This document shows, piece by piece, positions 33,539 to 40,920 of a stretch of DNA of 49,521 nt. How positions within the stretch are numbered: position 1 is the stretch's first letter; every line of letters begins with the position of its first letter. The notes under the pieces are model-generated. The model was not told the DNA's origin. It saw only the letters and a program-made list of their open reading frames with translations, and searched no databases. The translations under genes were made by a program, and so were the position numbers. The stretch is from Kiritimatiellia bacterium (GTDB taxonomy: Bacteria > Verrucomicrobiota > Kiritimatiellia > CAIQIC01 > Lenti-01): contig JAFTAH010000073.1 of assembly GCA_017458625.1 (NCBI GenBank), forward strand, positions 1 through 49,521. The letters are read 5' to 3'.

Positions 33539-33999
33539 TTCGAGCTCCTTTCGGTGTCGCGGGCGCAGAGCACGGCGGAGATTCTGATCTTTTTGAGCCC
33601 GCAGATGGTCCGGACCCATTCCTGGACGCCGAGGAGGCCGATGCCGGCGTCGGACTTGTCATAGATGTCGACGTGGATGACGTCGCAGTTCTCGCTATCG
33701 GCATAGGCGAAGAGCGCGTCGGTCATGTCCTGGACGGAGTTCATGGTGTGGAACCAGCGGAGGCTGTCGCGGATCTCGCCACGTTCGGCATCCCAGCGGA
33801 TGTCGCCGCCGACGAGGGGAAGGATCCAGAAGAGGTAGTAGCCTTCGTTGTCAATGGAGACAGTGCGCTGGGCGCGGCCGTTGGCGCCGACGATGTCGAC
33901 ACCTTTCAGGGAGTCCTTGGAGGACATTTCGATGGTGGCGCATCCGGCTCCGGCGAGGAGCAGGGCCGTGGCGGCCAATCCGAACATCCATCTTCTCAT
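33535..33999 (-). CDS. Small lipoprotein of unknown function (first of a related pair)
   Basis: A 154-residue lipoprotein with signal peptide MRRWMFGLAATALLLAGAGC and lipobox AGAGC. Recognisable parallels with the next gene are NEGYYLFWILPLVGGDIRWD against NTSYSLFGCLPISSGKTW, and LRWFHTMNSVQDMTDALFAY against VWFEDRATLDENLAGLRHAL. Both then have a V-DV-IYD-type strand. No known family. The pair is translationally coupled by an ATGA overlap at 33535-33538. Confidence 0.78.
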   Translation of the reverse strand: MRRWMFGLAATALLLAGAGCATIEMSSKDSLKGVDIVGANGRAQRTVSIDNEGYYLFWILPLVGGDIRWDAERGEIRDSLRWFHTMNSVQDMTDALFAYADSENCDVIHVDIYDKSDAGIGLLGVQEWVRTICGLKKIRISAVLCARDTERSSK

Positions 34000-34148
34000 G
34001 TGGAACCTTTCTGTTGGGGGGGGTGCAGGATTGTTTTAAAGGGCTGCGCGGAGGGCGGGGCGACTGCCGCGCGGACTGATGACATCACGAATCATAGCGG
34101 CGAAATCCGCGGCTGGAAAGGGAAAACGAGGAAAAAATGGCCCCTGCC

Positions 34149-34802
34149 TCACCGTTCTCCGCCGCGGGGCTTTTTCGCCACTAGGCAAGTCCACCCGATC
34201 CGCGCGTTTTGGTGGACGGCGGGCGGCTCGAACCCCGCCGCGGCCAGCAACCCCGACAGCTCGCCGGCGGTGCGGACGTGCATCGCGGGCAGGGCGTCGG
34301 ACCAGATGCGGGCCCGCTCCGGGTCGGACGCCTCGAGGAACACGGCGAACGTCCCGCCGGGCTTGAGGACGCGCGCGATTTCGGCAAACGCCGGGGCCGG
34401 CTCCCAGAAGTACACGGTTTCGCACGCCGTGACGAGGTCGAAGGACGCGTCCGGCCACGGCAGCGCCTCGACCCGCCCCTCCTTCACCTCCATGCGCCCG
34501 GCCTCGATGGCGCGGCGGTTCCGCCGCTTTGCCGCCTCGACGGACGCCGCCGAGACGTCCACCCCCGCCAGCGACGCGTCCGGCGCCCGCGCTGCCATCC
34601 GCCGCAGCAGCTCCCCCCCGCCGCACCCGGCGTCGAGGATCCGCCCGCCGCGCGGCAAATCCACGTGCGACAGCCCGAACTCGTAAATCGGCGAATGCCC
34701 GTGGTTCATCCCCCACAGCATGAACCGCCCCACGGCGCCCTCTCCCGGGCGCGCCGCGTGGCGGAGCAGTTTGGCGAACGGCGACAGTTTCTTCTTTTCC
34801 AT
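34149..34802 (-). CDS. Class I SAM-dependent methyltransferase
   Basis: A 217-residue Rossmann-fold methyltransferase. Motif I is RILDAGCGGGELLRRMA, the acidic end of strand 2 is LAGVDVSAASVEAA, motif II lies around ASFDLVTACETVYFW, and motif III is RVLKPGGTFAVF. The profile resembles UbiE/Methyltransf_11 small-molecule methyltransferases; the substrate is unknown. The start at 34802 has a GAGG site at 5-6 nt and avoids an unconserved 18-residue extension. An iron-box-like palindrome (34863-34876) is located 60 nt upstream, and FeoB-related genes lie further upstream on the same strand. Confidence 0.88.
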   Translation of the reverse strand: MEKKKLSPFAKLLRHAARPGEGAVGRFMLWGMNHGHSPIYEFGLSHVDLPRGGRILDAGCGGGELLRRMAARAPDASLAGVDVSAASVEAAKRRNRRAIEAGRMEVKEGRVEALPWPDASFDLVTACETVYFWEPAPAFAEIARVLKPGGTFAVFLEASDPERARIWSDALPAMHVRTAGELSGLLAAAGFEPPAVHQNARIGWTCLVAKKPRGGER

Positions 34803-35162
34803 GGTTGCCTCGTTTTCTCCCCCATGCTGGACTCCATCTTCCTCCCCGTCAAGCAAAAAAAGTTAGGATAACCTAATTTTTTCTGCCCGATTCCGCCCCG
34901 ATCCATGCAATGAGCCCGAATGAAACATCCTCATAATCAACAACATGCAATCCATCCTCGCCTCCTCTTTCTCTCCCACCACCCCCGCCTCACCCCTTGG
35001 GCAGGCGGCCAAACATCCATGCCGGATCCGCCCACGAGGGGGGCGCGGAGGGCACCGCCCCCCGCTCGTTGGCTCACCCCCCCCCGTGTGGGCCTTTTTC
35101 CCCCTCCTCCGTGCCTCCGCCTCTCCGTGCCTCCGTGTGATTCCCCCCTTTTCCTATGGAAG
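34803..35162. other. Intergenic region with TTAGG/CCTAA palindrome and CTCCGTGCC repeats
   Basis: 360 bases without a gene. Contents are the palindrome at 34863-34876 and, around 35108-35145, imperfect tandem copies of CCTCCGTGCCTCCG. Several C-runs are also present. The ribosome-binding site for the methyltransferase is at the low end. Confidence 0.5.
34863..34876. promoter_or_regulatory. TTAGG-ATAA-CCTAA palindrome, candidate DtxR/IdeR-type iron box
   Basis: The 14-mer TTAGGATAACCTAA has perfect 5-bp arms like the half-sites of DtxR/IdeR-type operators (TTAGG...CCTAA). It is 61 nt upstream of the methyltransferase start. On the plus strand it is followed by TTTTTT, so a weak plus-strand terminator is the alternative. 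Confidence 0.4.
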
Positions 35163-35318
35163 TCACTTTCCGTGGCAATGGCACTCCCCGCCCCCCCGCT
35201 TGGGGCACCCGCCGCAGGAGCACATCGCGCAGAACTCGCCCTTGGGCCGCCGCAGGACCCGCCACGCGGCGAGCCCCGCGAGCCCCAGGACGACCGCGCT
35301 GACGATCGCGCCGGCCAT
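35163..35318 (-). CDS. FeoB-associated Cys-rich membrane protein
   Basis: A 51-residue protein with one N-terminal transmembrane helix (AGAIVSAVVLGLAGLAAWRV) and a Cys-rich C-terminus (CAMCSCGGCPKRGGGECHCH). This matches the FeoB-associated small-protein family encoded after many feoB genes, presumed to assist ferrous iron import. Its ATG overlaps the TGA of the FeoB fragment by one base, the usual coupling. Because the FeoB part is truncated, this gene may be a left-over. Confidence 0.82.
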   Translation of the reverse strand: MAGAIVSAVVLGLAGLAAWRVLRRPKGEFCAMCSCGGCPKRGGGECHCHGK

Positions 35319-35677
35319 CACGCCGCCTCCCGCCGCAGCGCCTTGGGCATCGGACGGAACACCATCCACGCCACCCAGACGTCAACCAGCGCCGCCACGA
35401 CCGTCCACGCCCCCCACGTCCCGCTCCCGGCGAGCCGCCCGAACTGGTACGCGTTCAGTGCCAGCACGTAGCCCACGAAGAACTGGAACCCCACCGCGAA
35501 CCACCCCCACGCCCGGCTGCACATTTCCTTGAACGTGTTGACTACCGCCACCACGCACGGCGGGATGAACAGGTTGAACAGCATGAACGACATCGCCACC
35601 GCCTTGTAGTCCGCGCCGCCCCACTCCTTGAACATCGCGAAGATGTTGGCCGCCGCCGACCCGTATCGGGGAAGCAA
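35318..35677 (-). pseudogene. feoB: C-terminal fragment of ferrous iron transporter FeoB
   Basis: About 119 residues that match only the last transmembrane part of FeoB (full proteins have about 650-800). FeoB features are AVAMSFMLFNLFIPPCVVAV and NTFKEMCSRAWGWFAVGFQF, followed by VGYVLALNAYQFG. The frame opens with TTG and loses FeoB character just before GSAAANIFAMF near 35660. The G-domain and first gate domain are absent. The upstream side becomes the short-repeat zone at 35712-35817. A deletion, rearrangement or assembly join is required to explain this. Iron transport by the fragment is unlikely. Confidence 0.8.
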
Positions 35678-35711
35678 CCGATCCGGCGGGTGGTATGTTC
35701 GTACCTAACGA

Positions 35712-35817
35712 TTCGTGCCAACTCGTGCCAAGCTGGCTGCCTTGCAATCCAAATTCTTGACAAACAAAGGGATTTTGCTGTGCTTTGACTCGTGCCAACC
35801 GAGTCGAAATGGCACGA
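35712..35817. repeat. Short repeats of (T/C)TCGTGCCAA
   Basis: TTCGTGCCAA (35712-35721) and CTCGTGCCAA (35722-35731) are head to tail, a third copy is at 35789-35798, and an inverted TGGCACGA is at 35810-35817. They sit in the 211-nt non-coding join between the FeoB and GroEL fragments. Confidence 0.55.
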
Positions 35818-35888
35818 AACAGCCGGTCAATGTCCGGGGAAACGGGGGGCATTGACCCCAAGCCGCGACTGGCCGCGCTAGAGGGGGA

Positions 35889-36359
35889 ATGGGGGCGGAG
35901 GACGGCACCATCACCGTCGAAGAAGCCAAGGGCATCGAGACCACCCTCGACGTCGTCGAAGGCATGCAGTTCGACAAGGGCTACCTCAGCCCCTACTTCG
36001 TGACCTCCCCCGACACCATGGAAGCCGTCCTCGACGACGCCTACATCCTGCTGTTCGAGAAGAAGATCTCCAACCTCCAGGAACTCCTCCCGATCCTCCA
36101 GAACGTCGCCAAGAGCGGCAAGCCCCTGCTCATCATCGCCGAGGACATCGAAGGCGAAGCCCTCGCCACCCTCGTGGTCAACAAGCTGCGCGGCACCCTC
36201 CAGGTCTGCGCCGTCAAGTCCCCGGGCTTCGGCGACCGCCGCAAGGCCATGATGGAAGACATAGCCATCCTCACCGGCGGCAAGTTCATCAGCGACGCCC
36301 TCAGCCTCAAGCTCCAGTCCATCTTTCATTCCCATCCCCTCTCGCCCAACGAAGGTTGA
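35889..36359 (+). pseudogene. groL: Internal fragment of chaperonin GroEL
   Basis: About 140 residues of clear GroEL sequence from the apical-domain region: [20 protein letters not shown], then [76 protein letters not shown] and [18 protein letters not shown]. The equatorial domains on both sides (roughly the first 165 and last 220 residues of about 545) are missing, and the reading ends in an unrelated tail ([13 protein letters not shown]). It has no ATPase part and cannot be a functional chaperonin. Codon use is well conserved and the frame intact, so the fragment is recent. Orientation is opposite to its neighbours. Confidence 0.88.
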
Positions 36360-36479
36360 ATGAATAGCGACGGGGCAAACCGCAACGAATTGTTTTCGCG
36401 AGGTGTCTTCACGGCACAGACAAACGCCCGGAACTGCATGGGGCATCAAAGGACACGCCCGGGGGAAAAGCACCTCCCA

Positions 36480-37079
36480 TTATCCAATGGAAAAGCAGGG
36501 GGCCTTCCCGCATACGGGAACCCATTCCAGTGGCTTGAGCAATATGTCATTATAAACTACAGGGATAGACATGGGCTGACATTGTTTCATATACAACACC
36601 CGAGACGCACACGGATCATTCTCGTCGACAAACCGATGGTTGGTGGTATCAAAAAATCGCGGTGCTCCGTTTTGATTGAGGACCAGCAACTCGTGATAAA
36701 TGAAGGTGTCGTCCACAATCCAGTGGGAAAAATCCACGCCTGCCGAAGCCCATTTCTTCTTCCAGAACACTTTTTGGCTTTCATGCGCCAACCCGTATTG
36801 CTGGATGCGAGCGCATTCGATGCCCCGGCGCCGGAGCAAGGTTTCCACCAAATCTGCAAAAACGCCGCAATCCAGCGTGTCCATCCTTCGCAAATCACAC
36901 CAGAAAAATGGATAGAAATGGGGCCCCCAGGCATAGCACTCATACAGCCAAGAAAGACGCATCTGGCTGTTTTCCAGCCGAACATATACGTCATCCATGG
37001 AGAAAAGCCATTCCTGCGCCCCCCGGCAACAAGGGGCGTCATGAAAGGCAATATGTGTTTCGGCTTGCATCATTTCCAT
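36480..37079 (-). CDS. Transglutaminase-like (papain-fold) cysteine enzyme
   Basis: A 199-residue protein that I place in the transglutaminase-like superfamily by its candidate triad: Cys71 in TLDCGVFADLVETLLRRRGI (the helix-start Cys followed by the usual 'llr..G' pattern), His129 in DDTFIYHELLVLNQN, and Asp144 in RFFDTTNHRFVD. Such enzymes hydrolyse or transfer amide/acyl groups. The ATG at 37079 follows GGGAGA at about 7-nt spacing; an upstream TTG at 37178 abuts the fusion gene's stop but has no ribosome-binding site. It is 99 nt behind the ATP-grasp/decarboxylase gene on the same strand. GC content is much lower than in the core genes, suggesting transfer. Confidence 0.68.
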   Translation of the reverse strand: MEMMQAETHIAFHDAPCCRGAQEWLFSMDDVYVRLENSQMRLSWLYECYAWGPHFYPFFWCDLRRMDTLDCGVFADLVETLLRRRGIECARIQQYGLAHESQKVFWKKKWASAGVDFSHWIVDDTFIYHELLVLNQNGAPRFFDTTNHRFVDENDPCASRVLYMKQCQPMSIPVVYNDILLKPLEWVPVCGKAPCFSIG

Positions 37080-37178
37080 GTAAGTGTCTCCCTCTCCTTG
37101 AGGATCATGCTTTCCGGGGTTGGGCTCCCGGCGAACAATGGCATTGCGAGCATTCTCCACAACTGCCGGAAATCGCAA

Positions 37179-39449
37179 TTATTTCTGGCATCCAGAACAA
37201 CACCCCGCGCCAAAGGGGAACGCCATGCTTGCGTCATATGCGCCTACCGATTTGATGGCCATGAAATCCCCCATTTCCATCTGGCGCGGCAATGCGACGT
37301 CGCCACGAAGGATGTCCGATTCCATGCAGATACGCCCCAGAACCCGATCGTCTCCGTCAGCCAAACGCAGCCAACGCCGGGTCTTTCTGTCATGCCAGAG
37401 CATTTCATGCGGGAAGGAACCCGCATCAGGGACTTCGTTGATGGCCGTGTCGAGTATCACATCCCTCTTTTCGCCCCTCTCCCGGAATCCGATGATTTTC
37501 GTCAACAGCAACATCGAATCTTCCACTAAAAGCTTCCCCGGCTCAAAACAGACGCTTCTCAGTGCGGGCAGCCTGCGGCGCACGAGTCCTACGGCTTCCC
37601 CCATGGTTTCGGTATATGCCGCCAGCTCGCGGGTGCGCCACCCCCCCCCGAAATCGAAGTTTTTGAAATCCACGCCGGCGGCACGAGAGATGCGCTGGGC
37701 AAAAATCGCCACCGATTCGATTTCTCGAAGCCAATCCCCCATCCCGATGGTGGATTCTGCAAAATGGAAATGGATGCTCAGCTCGTGTTTCTTTGCGATT
37801 TCCGGCAACGCATCGCATAGGCGGGCGAAAATATCTGGATTGCGGACATCGATGCCGAATCTCGATTCATGGAAAAGAGGGCTGATGCGGATTCCGATTT
37901 GGCAACCCTGCCACCCCCTTTTCCCTGTTTGAGCCATCGTTTCCCTCAAATCGCAGAGGGAATCGCATTGGATCGCCGCCGGCGCGGGGAGCTTGTCTTC
38001 GTTCCTGTTCCCCACCCATTTCCCAGGACCGTTCAGAATGCATTGCTCGCGGGAGAAGCCAGACCGCAACGCATACAGATATTCGTCAAGGGAGATGGTT
38101 TCCATGCCCCATTCCAGGCGAAGCAGTGCTTTCAGCACCGCTGGTGCGGGATTTGTTTTTAGTGAATAGGTCAGCTTCACAACAAGACCAGATTCCCTTT
38201 TCAGCGTCTCGCACATCGCCTTCAGGGACGTTGCCCGTTCCTCGAATTTGGCGGAGACAAACAACCTTCTGGACGGAATAGGCGAATACTCCTCCTTCAT
38301 CGCCTTATTGAGTACCGCCAAGCACATTTCATCGGATTCCACCTCTGCTTCCCGGAGCTTTGGCAGAGCCAGTCTGCTCTTTTTGGAAAGCGCCGGAGAG
38401 CCGGAGGGATGCCCTTTCAACGCAATTTGGGGATGAACCCTGGCGCGAACGAACACATTCCGTTCCACCCTGTCGGAGGGCAACTCCTTTACGATTCGCA
38501 CAAATCCAGCTCTTGGAGGCCTTTCCCTGAGTGGTTCCGCCGAAAGCGCTGCGGCCACCAGACGCCCCGGCAAGTTGGAGCCGCACACCGTTGCCCCGTA
38601 AATCCACGCGGGGAAGCGGGGATTGAAATCAATGAGAACTCGCTTCTTCTCGATGTCGTCCCAAATGGTCTCGATCTCCCCGCCGCCCGTCCAATGCAGA
38701 CCTTGAAGGACCGAGGAAAGTCTGGAAAGAAATTCCGGATTCACCTGGTCCATTTGCGCGCACCACGTTTTCCCCTGGGAAGTCACCTCCGTTTTTCGCA
38801 TGGCTACCGCTCCAAGCAGTTTTCCCTGATAGGCGGCAAAGGAAATGCATTCCTCCCGCCCATAACAAAATTGCTGGAGAATGGGCGTATCCCCCCAAGT
38901 GTCCTCGATGCAACGAAGACGGGAAACCAACTCCCGATAATTGCTCGCGACCCTAGCCTCATGGTGGCGGCCTTTCACGAGCACTGGCCAGCCCATGGCC
39001 TCGCTTTTTTGCACCGAGGCCACGATGTCGTGATGCACGACCGTTTCGGGAATGCTCAATCCCAAGCGAGCCGCCAGCGTTTCGGCCGGCTTTGTTGTCA
39101 GTTGGAGGGCCTCCTCGTCGGGTAGCAGAAAGGATGTGCGGTCCAAAGCGCGAAGTTCCCTGGCAATGGCGAAAATCTCCATGTCCAGCCCTGAAACATA
39201 AAGCGCGTTATGGGCATGCACTGCGTCGGCGATTCCCGCCATGGAGGTCCGAACGTCGACCTCTTCCCATCTGGGCAGGAGAATCCTCTCGTCGACAATG
39301 GGATCGTAGAGTCCCGTGCAACGGGAAGAGTAATCCAAGGCAATGATCTTCAGTTGTGGGAAGGCCTCTTTAACGGAGTAGGCGATGCCCAGTCCAGACG
39401 ATGGATTCGAATCGCTGTGCCAACCGGAAATAAGAATTGCGTCCTTCAT
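37179..39449 (-). CDS. ATP-grasp ligase fused to a PLP-dependent (fold III) decarboxylase
   Basis: A 756-residue two-domain enzyme. Residues 1 to about 325 form an ATP-grasp ligase: pre-ATP-grasp domain, GWPVLVKGRHHEA (Lys159), LQQFCYGREECISF, and metal-binding VLIDFNPRFPA. Residues about 390-756 form a fold-type III decarboxylase like diaminopimelate/ornithine decarboxylases. PLP Lys431 is in TYSLKTNPAP, His560/562 in SIHFHFAES, the phosphate loop is FDFGGGW (about 599), and FEPGKL is the EPGR-type motif. Catalytic Cys708 with Asp712 is in CMESD, and VGAYDASM contains the late Tyr. All key residues are present. The ligase could join an amino acid to a carrier, peptide or amine that the other half decarboxylates, as the separate butirosin enzymes BtrJ and BtrK do; this is analogy only. 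Base composition is AT-richer than the core. Confidence 0.87.
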   Translation of the reverse strand: MKDAILISGWHSDSNPSSGLGIAYSVKEAFPQLKIIALDYSSRCTGLYDPIVDERILLPRWEEVDVRTSMAGIADAVHAHNALYVSGLDMEIFAIARELRALDRTSFLLPDEEALQLTTKPAETLAARLGLSIPETVVHHDIVASVQKSEAMGWPVLVKGRHHEARVASNYRELVSRLRCIEDTWGDTPILQQFCYGREECISFAAYQGKLLGAVAMRKTEVTSQGKTWCAQMDQVNPEFLSRLSSVLQGLHWTGGGEIETIWDDIEKKRVLIDFNPRFPAWIYGATVCGSNLPGRLVAAALSAEPLRERPPRAGFVRIVKELPSDRVERNVFVRARVHPQIALKGHPSGSPALSKKSRLALPKLREAEVESDEMCLAVLNKAMKEEYSPIPSRRLFVSAKFEERATSLKAMCETLKRESGLVVKLTYSLKTNPAPAVLKALLRLEWGMETISLDEYLYALRSGFSREQCILNGPGKWVGNRNEDKLPAPAAIQCDSLCDLRETMAQTGKRGWQGCQIGIRISPLFHESRFGIDVRNPDIFARLCDALPEIAKKHELSIHFHFAESTIGMGDWLREIESVAIFAQRISRAAGVDFKNFDFGGGWRTRELAAYTETMGEAVGLVRRRLPALRSVCFEPGKLLVEDSMLLLTKIIGFRERGEKRDVILDTAINEVPDAGSFPHEMLWHDRKTRRWLRLADGDDRVLGRICMESDILRGDVALPRQMEMGDFMAIKSVGAYDASMAFPFGAGCCSGCQK

Positions 39450-39504
39450 GGGGATACCCCTCGCATGATTCGTCAGATGGGTCTCAATTCGTTTTAAGGC
39501 TACA

Positions 39505-39819
39505 TCATCCGGTTGCTCGTGTCAAAAAATATACCAGATCCGTCATTTTATTGCCGTGACCGTGACGCGCCCCGGGAAATAGCGGCTGATGTGGGATATT
39601 TTCCGGTGGCTTGCTTCCAAAGCACACTCCGTGATCCCCGGCAAGAAGCCCGAAAACAAGACCCGTAGAAAACGCAAGCCAGCGAATCAAGAACATGGTC
39701 GCTTTGCATCCTCCTGACACGAGGACATTGAAAGCCTGGGACACAGCCATCGCCCTTGCCCCGAAGAGCGTCACATCCCGCGCCGCCCGGAGATGACTAG
39801 TCTTGTGCGCCCATGCCAT
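39505..39819 (-). CDS. Small putative membrane protein upstream of the ATP-grasp/decarboxylase gene
   Basis: A 104-codon frame with a purine-rich site (GGAGG) 4 nt before the ATG. One hydrophobic segment (MFLIRWLAFSTGLVFGLLAG) is followed by a hydrophilic Pro/His/Gly-rich tail. No family is recognised. It lies 55 nt upstream of the fusion gene on the same strand, so it could be part of the same unit, even a substrate or partner. It may equally be a chance frame. Internal ATGs (for example at MAVSQAF) give shorter options. Confidence 0.4.
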   Translation of the reverse strand: MAWAHKTSHLRAARDVTLFGARAMAVSQAFNVLVSGGCKATMFLIRWLAFSTGLVFGLLAGDHGVCFGSKPPENIPHQPLFPGARHGHGNKMTDLVYFLTRATG

Positions 39820-39884
39820 TTCGCCTCCGCTCCAACGCCACGCAAAGAAGGCTCTCCATGGCTTTGCGAATTGGAGGACAAGCC

Positions 39885-40448
39885 TTAAACAGGGGCCGGT
39901 GGTGGGAACGATCTGCTTGTCGAGGTCGCCCCATAGCCGGTGAAATCGGAGGCGAAGGTGTTGGTGCCGAGGGCGACGGTGGTAGTGTCGGTGGCGGTCA
40001 TGGGGACGTTGGTGAAGGCGGGACCGACATAGGTGGCGACGAGGGTATTGATGCCGGGGGCACCGGGCACAGCGGCAACGTCGAAGGAGGAGTCAGGATA
40101 GACAGTGCCATGGGTGTTGTTGACGGAGATTGAGCCAGCGGGGTAGTTGACGGAGCCGGCGACGGTGAGGGTGGCGCCGGTCCAGGAGCCGGTGACGATT
40201 TGGTTGAGGTTGTTGAAGGAATTGGTGACATCGAGGCCGAGTTCGGCGCGGTCGACGGGATTTTCCGCGGCGGCGTAGCGGTATCGGGCGGCGTCGGAGG
40301 GGTGGCGCTCTTCGAGGAGGTTCAGGGCGTCGTAGACGTTGGTGCGGGTGCCGAGGACGTCGGTGATGGTGAGCTGACGTCCGAGGCGGTCGTAGGTGCG
40401 CGGGAACACGCCAGTAGGTAAATAAGGGTCACGCCAAAAGCGCCTCAT
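39885..40448 (-). pseudogene. RHS-repeat fragment (displaced cassette 4)
   Basis: A 187-codon frame. After 16 unrelated residues it joins RHS sequence identical in style to the main gene (TYDRLGRQLTITDVLGTRTN, VYDALNLLEERHPSD). It then jumps, still in frame, to a different part of an RHS/YD protein (NSFNNLNQIVTGSWTGATLT and a beta-rich VTxT/S region). It lacks the conserved RHS core end and any toxin tip, so it is a recombination remnant. Its ATG lies 9 nt after the stop of the upstream lipoprotein gene. Confidence 0.72.
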
Positions 40449-40457
40449 GAAAACCTT

Positions 40458-40892
40458 TCAACTTTCAACTCCACATCTCATTGGATCAACATTATAAATC
40501 ATGAGCGCCACGATTTCTCCACTTGAAGACAATCTCACTTCATAAAGGAGTCCATACGTTGCTGCAAGTTCAAGCAGAATGCTTCTGAGACTTCTCTCTG
40601 AGAAGGCTACAGTAATTGTCTTGTCTCCTGCGTGATCAATTGCATGAATCGATATGCCTGTCTGTTCGGTAACAATCCAAGTCAAATCGGACAACGGCGT
40701 GTCCACCAGTGAGATTGACATCAAGCAATCGAAAAACGGATGTTCCAAGGCCAATCGGTTGAAATAATTTACCGAATACATGGAAAGTGACACATTGAGA
40801 GGCATCCGTCCCTGACTGACTGGTTGGGTGGAACATCCAGCAAGGAGCCCCATGACAATCATGGCTCTGAAAACACTCATTGTGCATTTCAT
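40458..40892 (-). CDS. Lipoprotein with an STN-like (secretin/TonB short N-terminal) domain
   Basis: A 144-residue lipoprotein: MKCTMSVFRAMIVMGLLAGC with lipobox LAGC. The mature region includes TPLSDLTWIVTEQTGISIHA and RSLRSILLELAATYGLLYEV, the two halves of an STN-type fold found in secretins and TonB receptors. The start was chosen at 40892, which has GGAG about 9 nt upstream; an ATG at 40937 overlaps the RHS gene end. It follows the toxin-tip end of displaced RHS cassette 3, the position of an immunity gene, and a periplasmic lipoprotein could neutralise an envelope-acting toxin. That function is only inferred from position. Confidence 0.68.
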   Translation of the reverse strand: MKCTMSVFRAMIVMGLLAGCSTQPVSQGRMPLNVSLSMYSVNYFNRLALEHPFFDCLMSISLVDTPLSDLTWIVTEQTGISIHAIDHAGDKTITVAFSERSLRSILLELAATYGLLYEVRLSSSGEIVALMIYNVDPMRCGVES

Positions 40893-40920
40893 GTCAGACA
40901 TCTCCGAAATCATCCTCATT

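Noticed and set aside
35705-35977. 90-codon minus-strand frame between the FeoB and GroEL fragments
   Set aside because: Runs through the GroEL fragment antisense and the short-repeat zone, with no family resemblance.
37080-37178. TTG start for the transglutaminase-like gene directly after the fusion gene's stop
   Set aside because: No ribosome-binding site, and the added 33 residues show no recognisable conserved motif.
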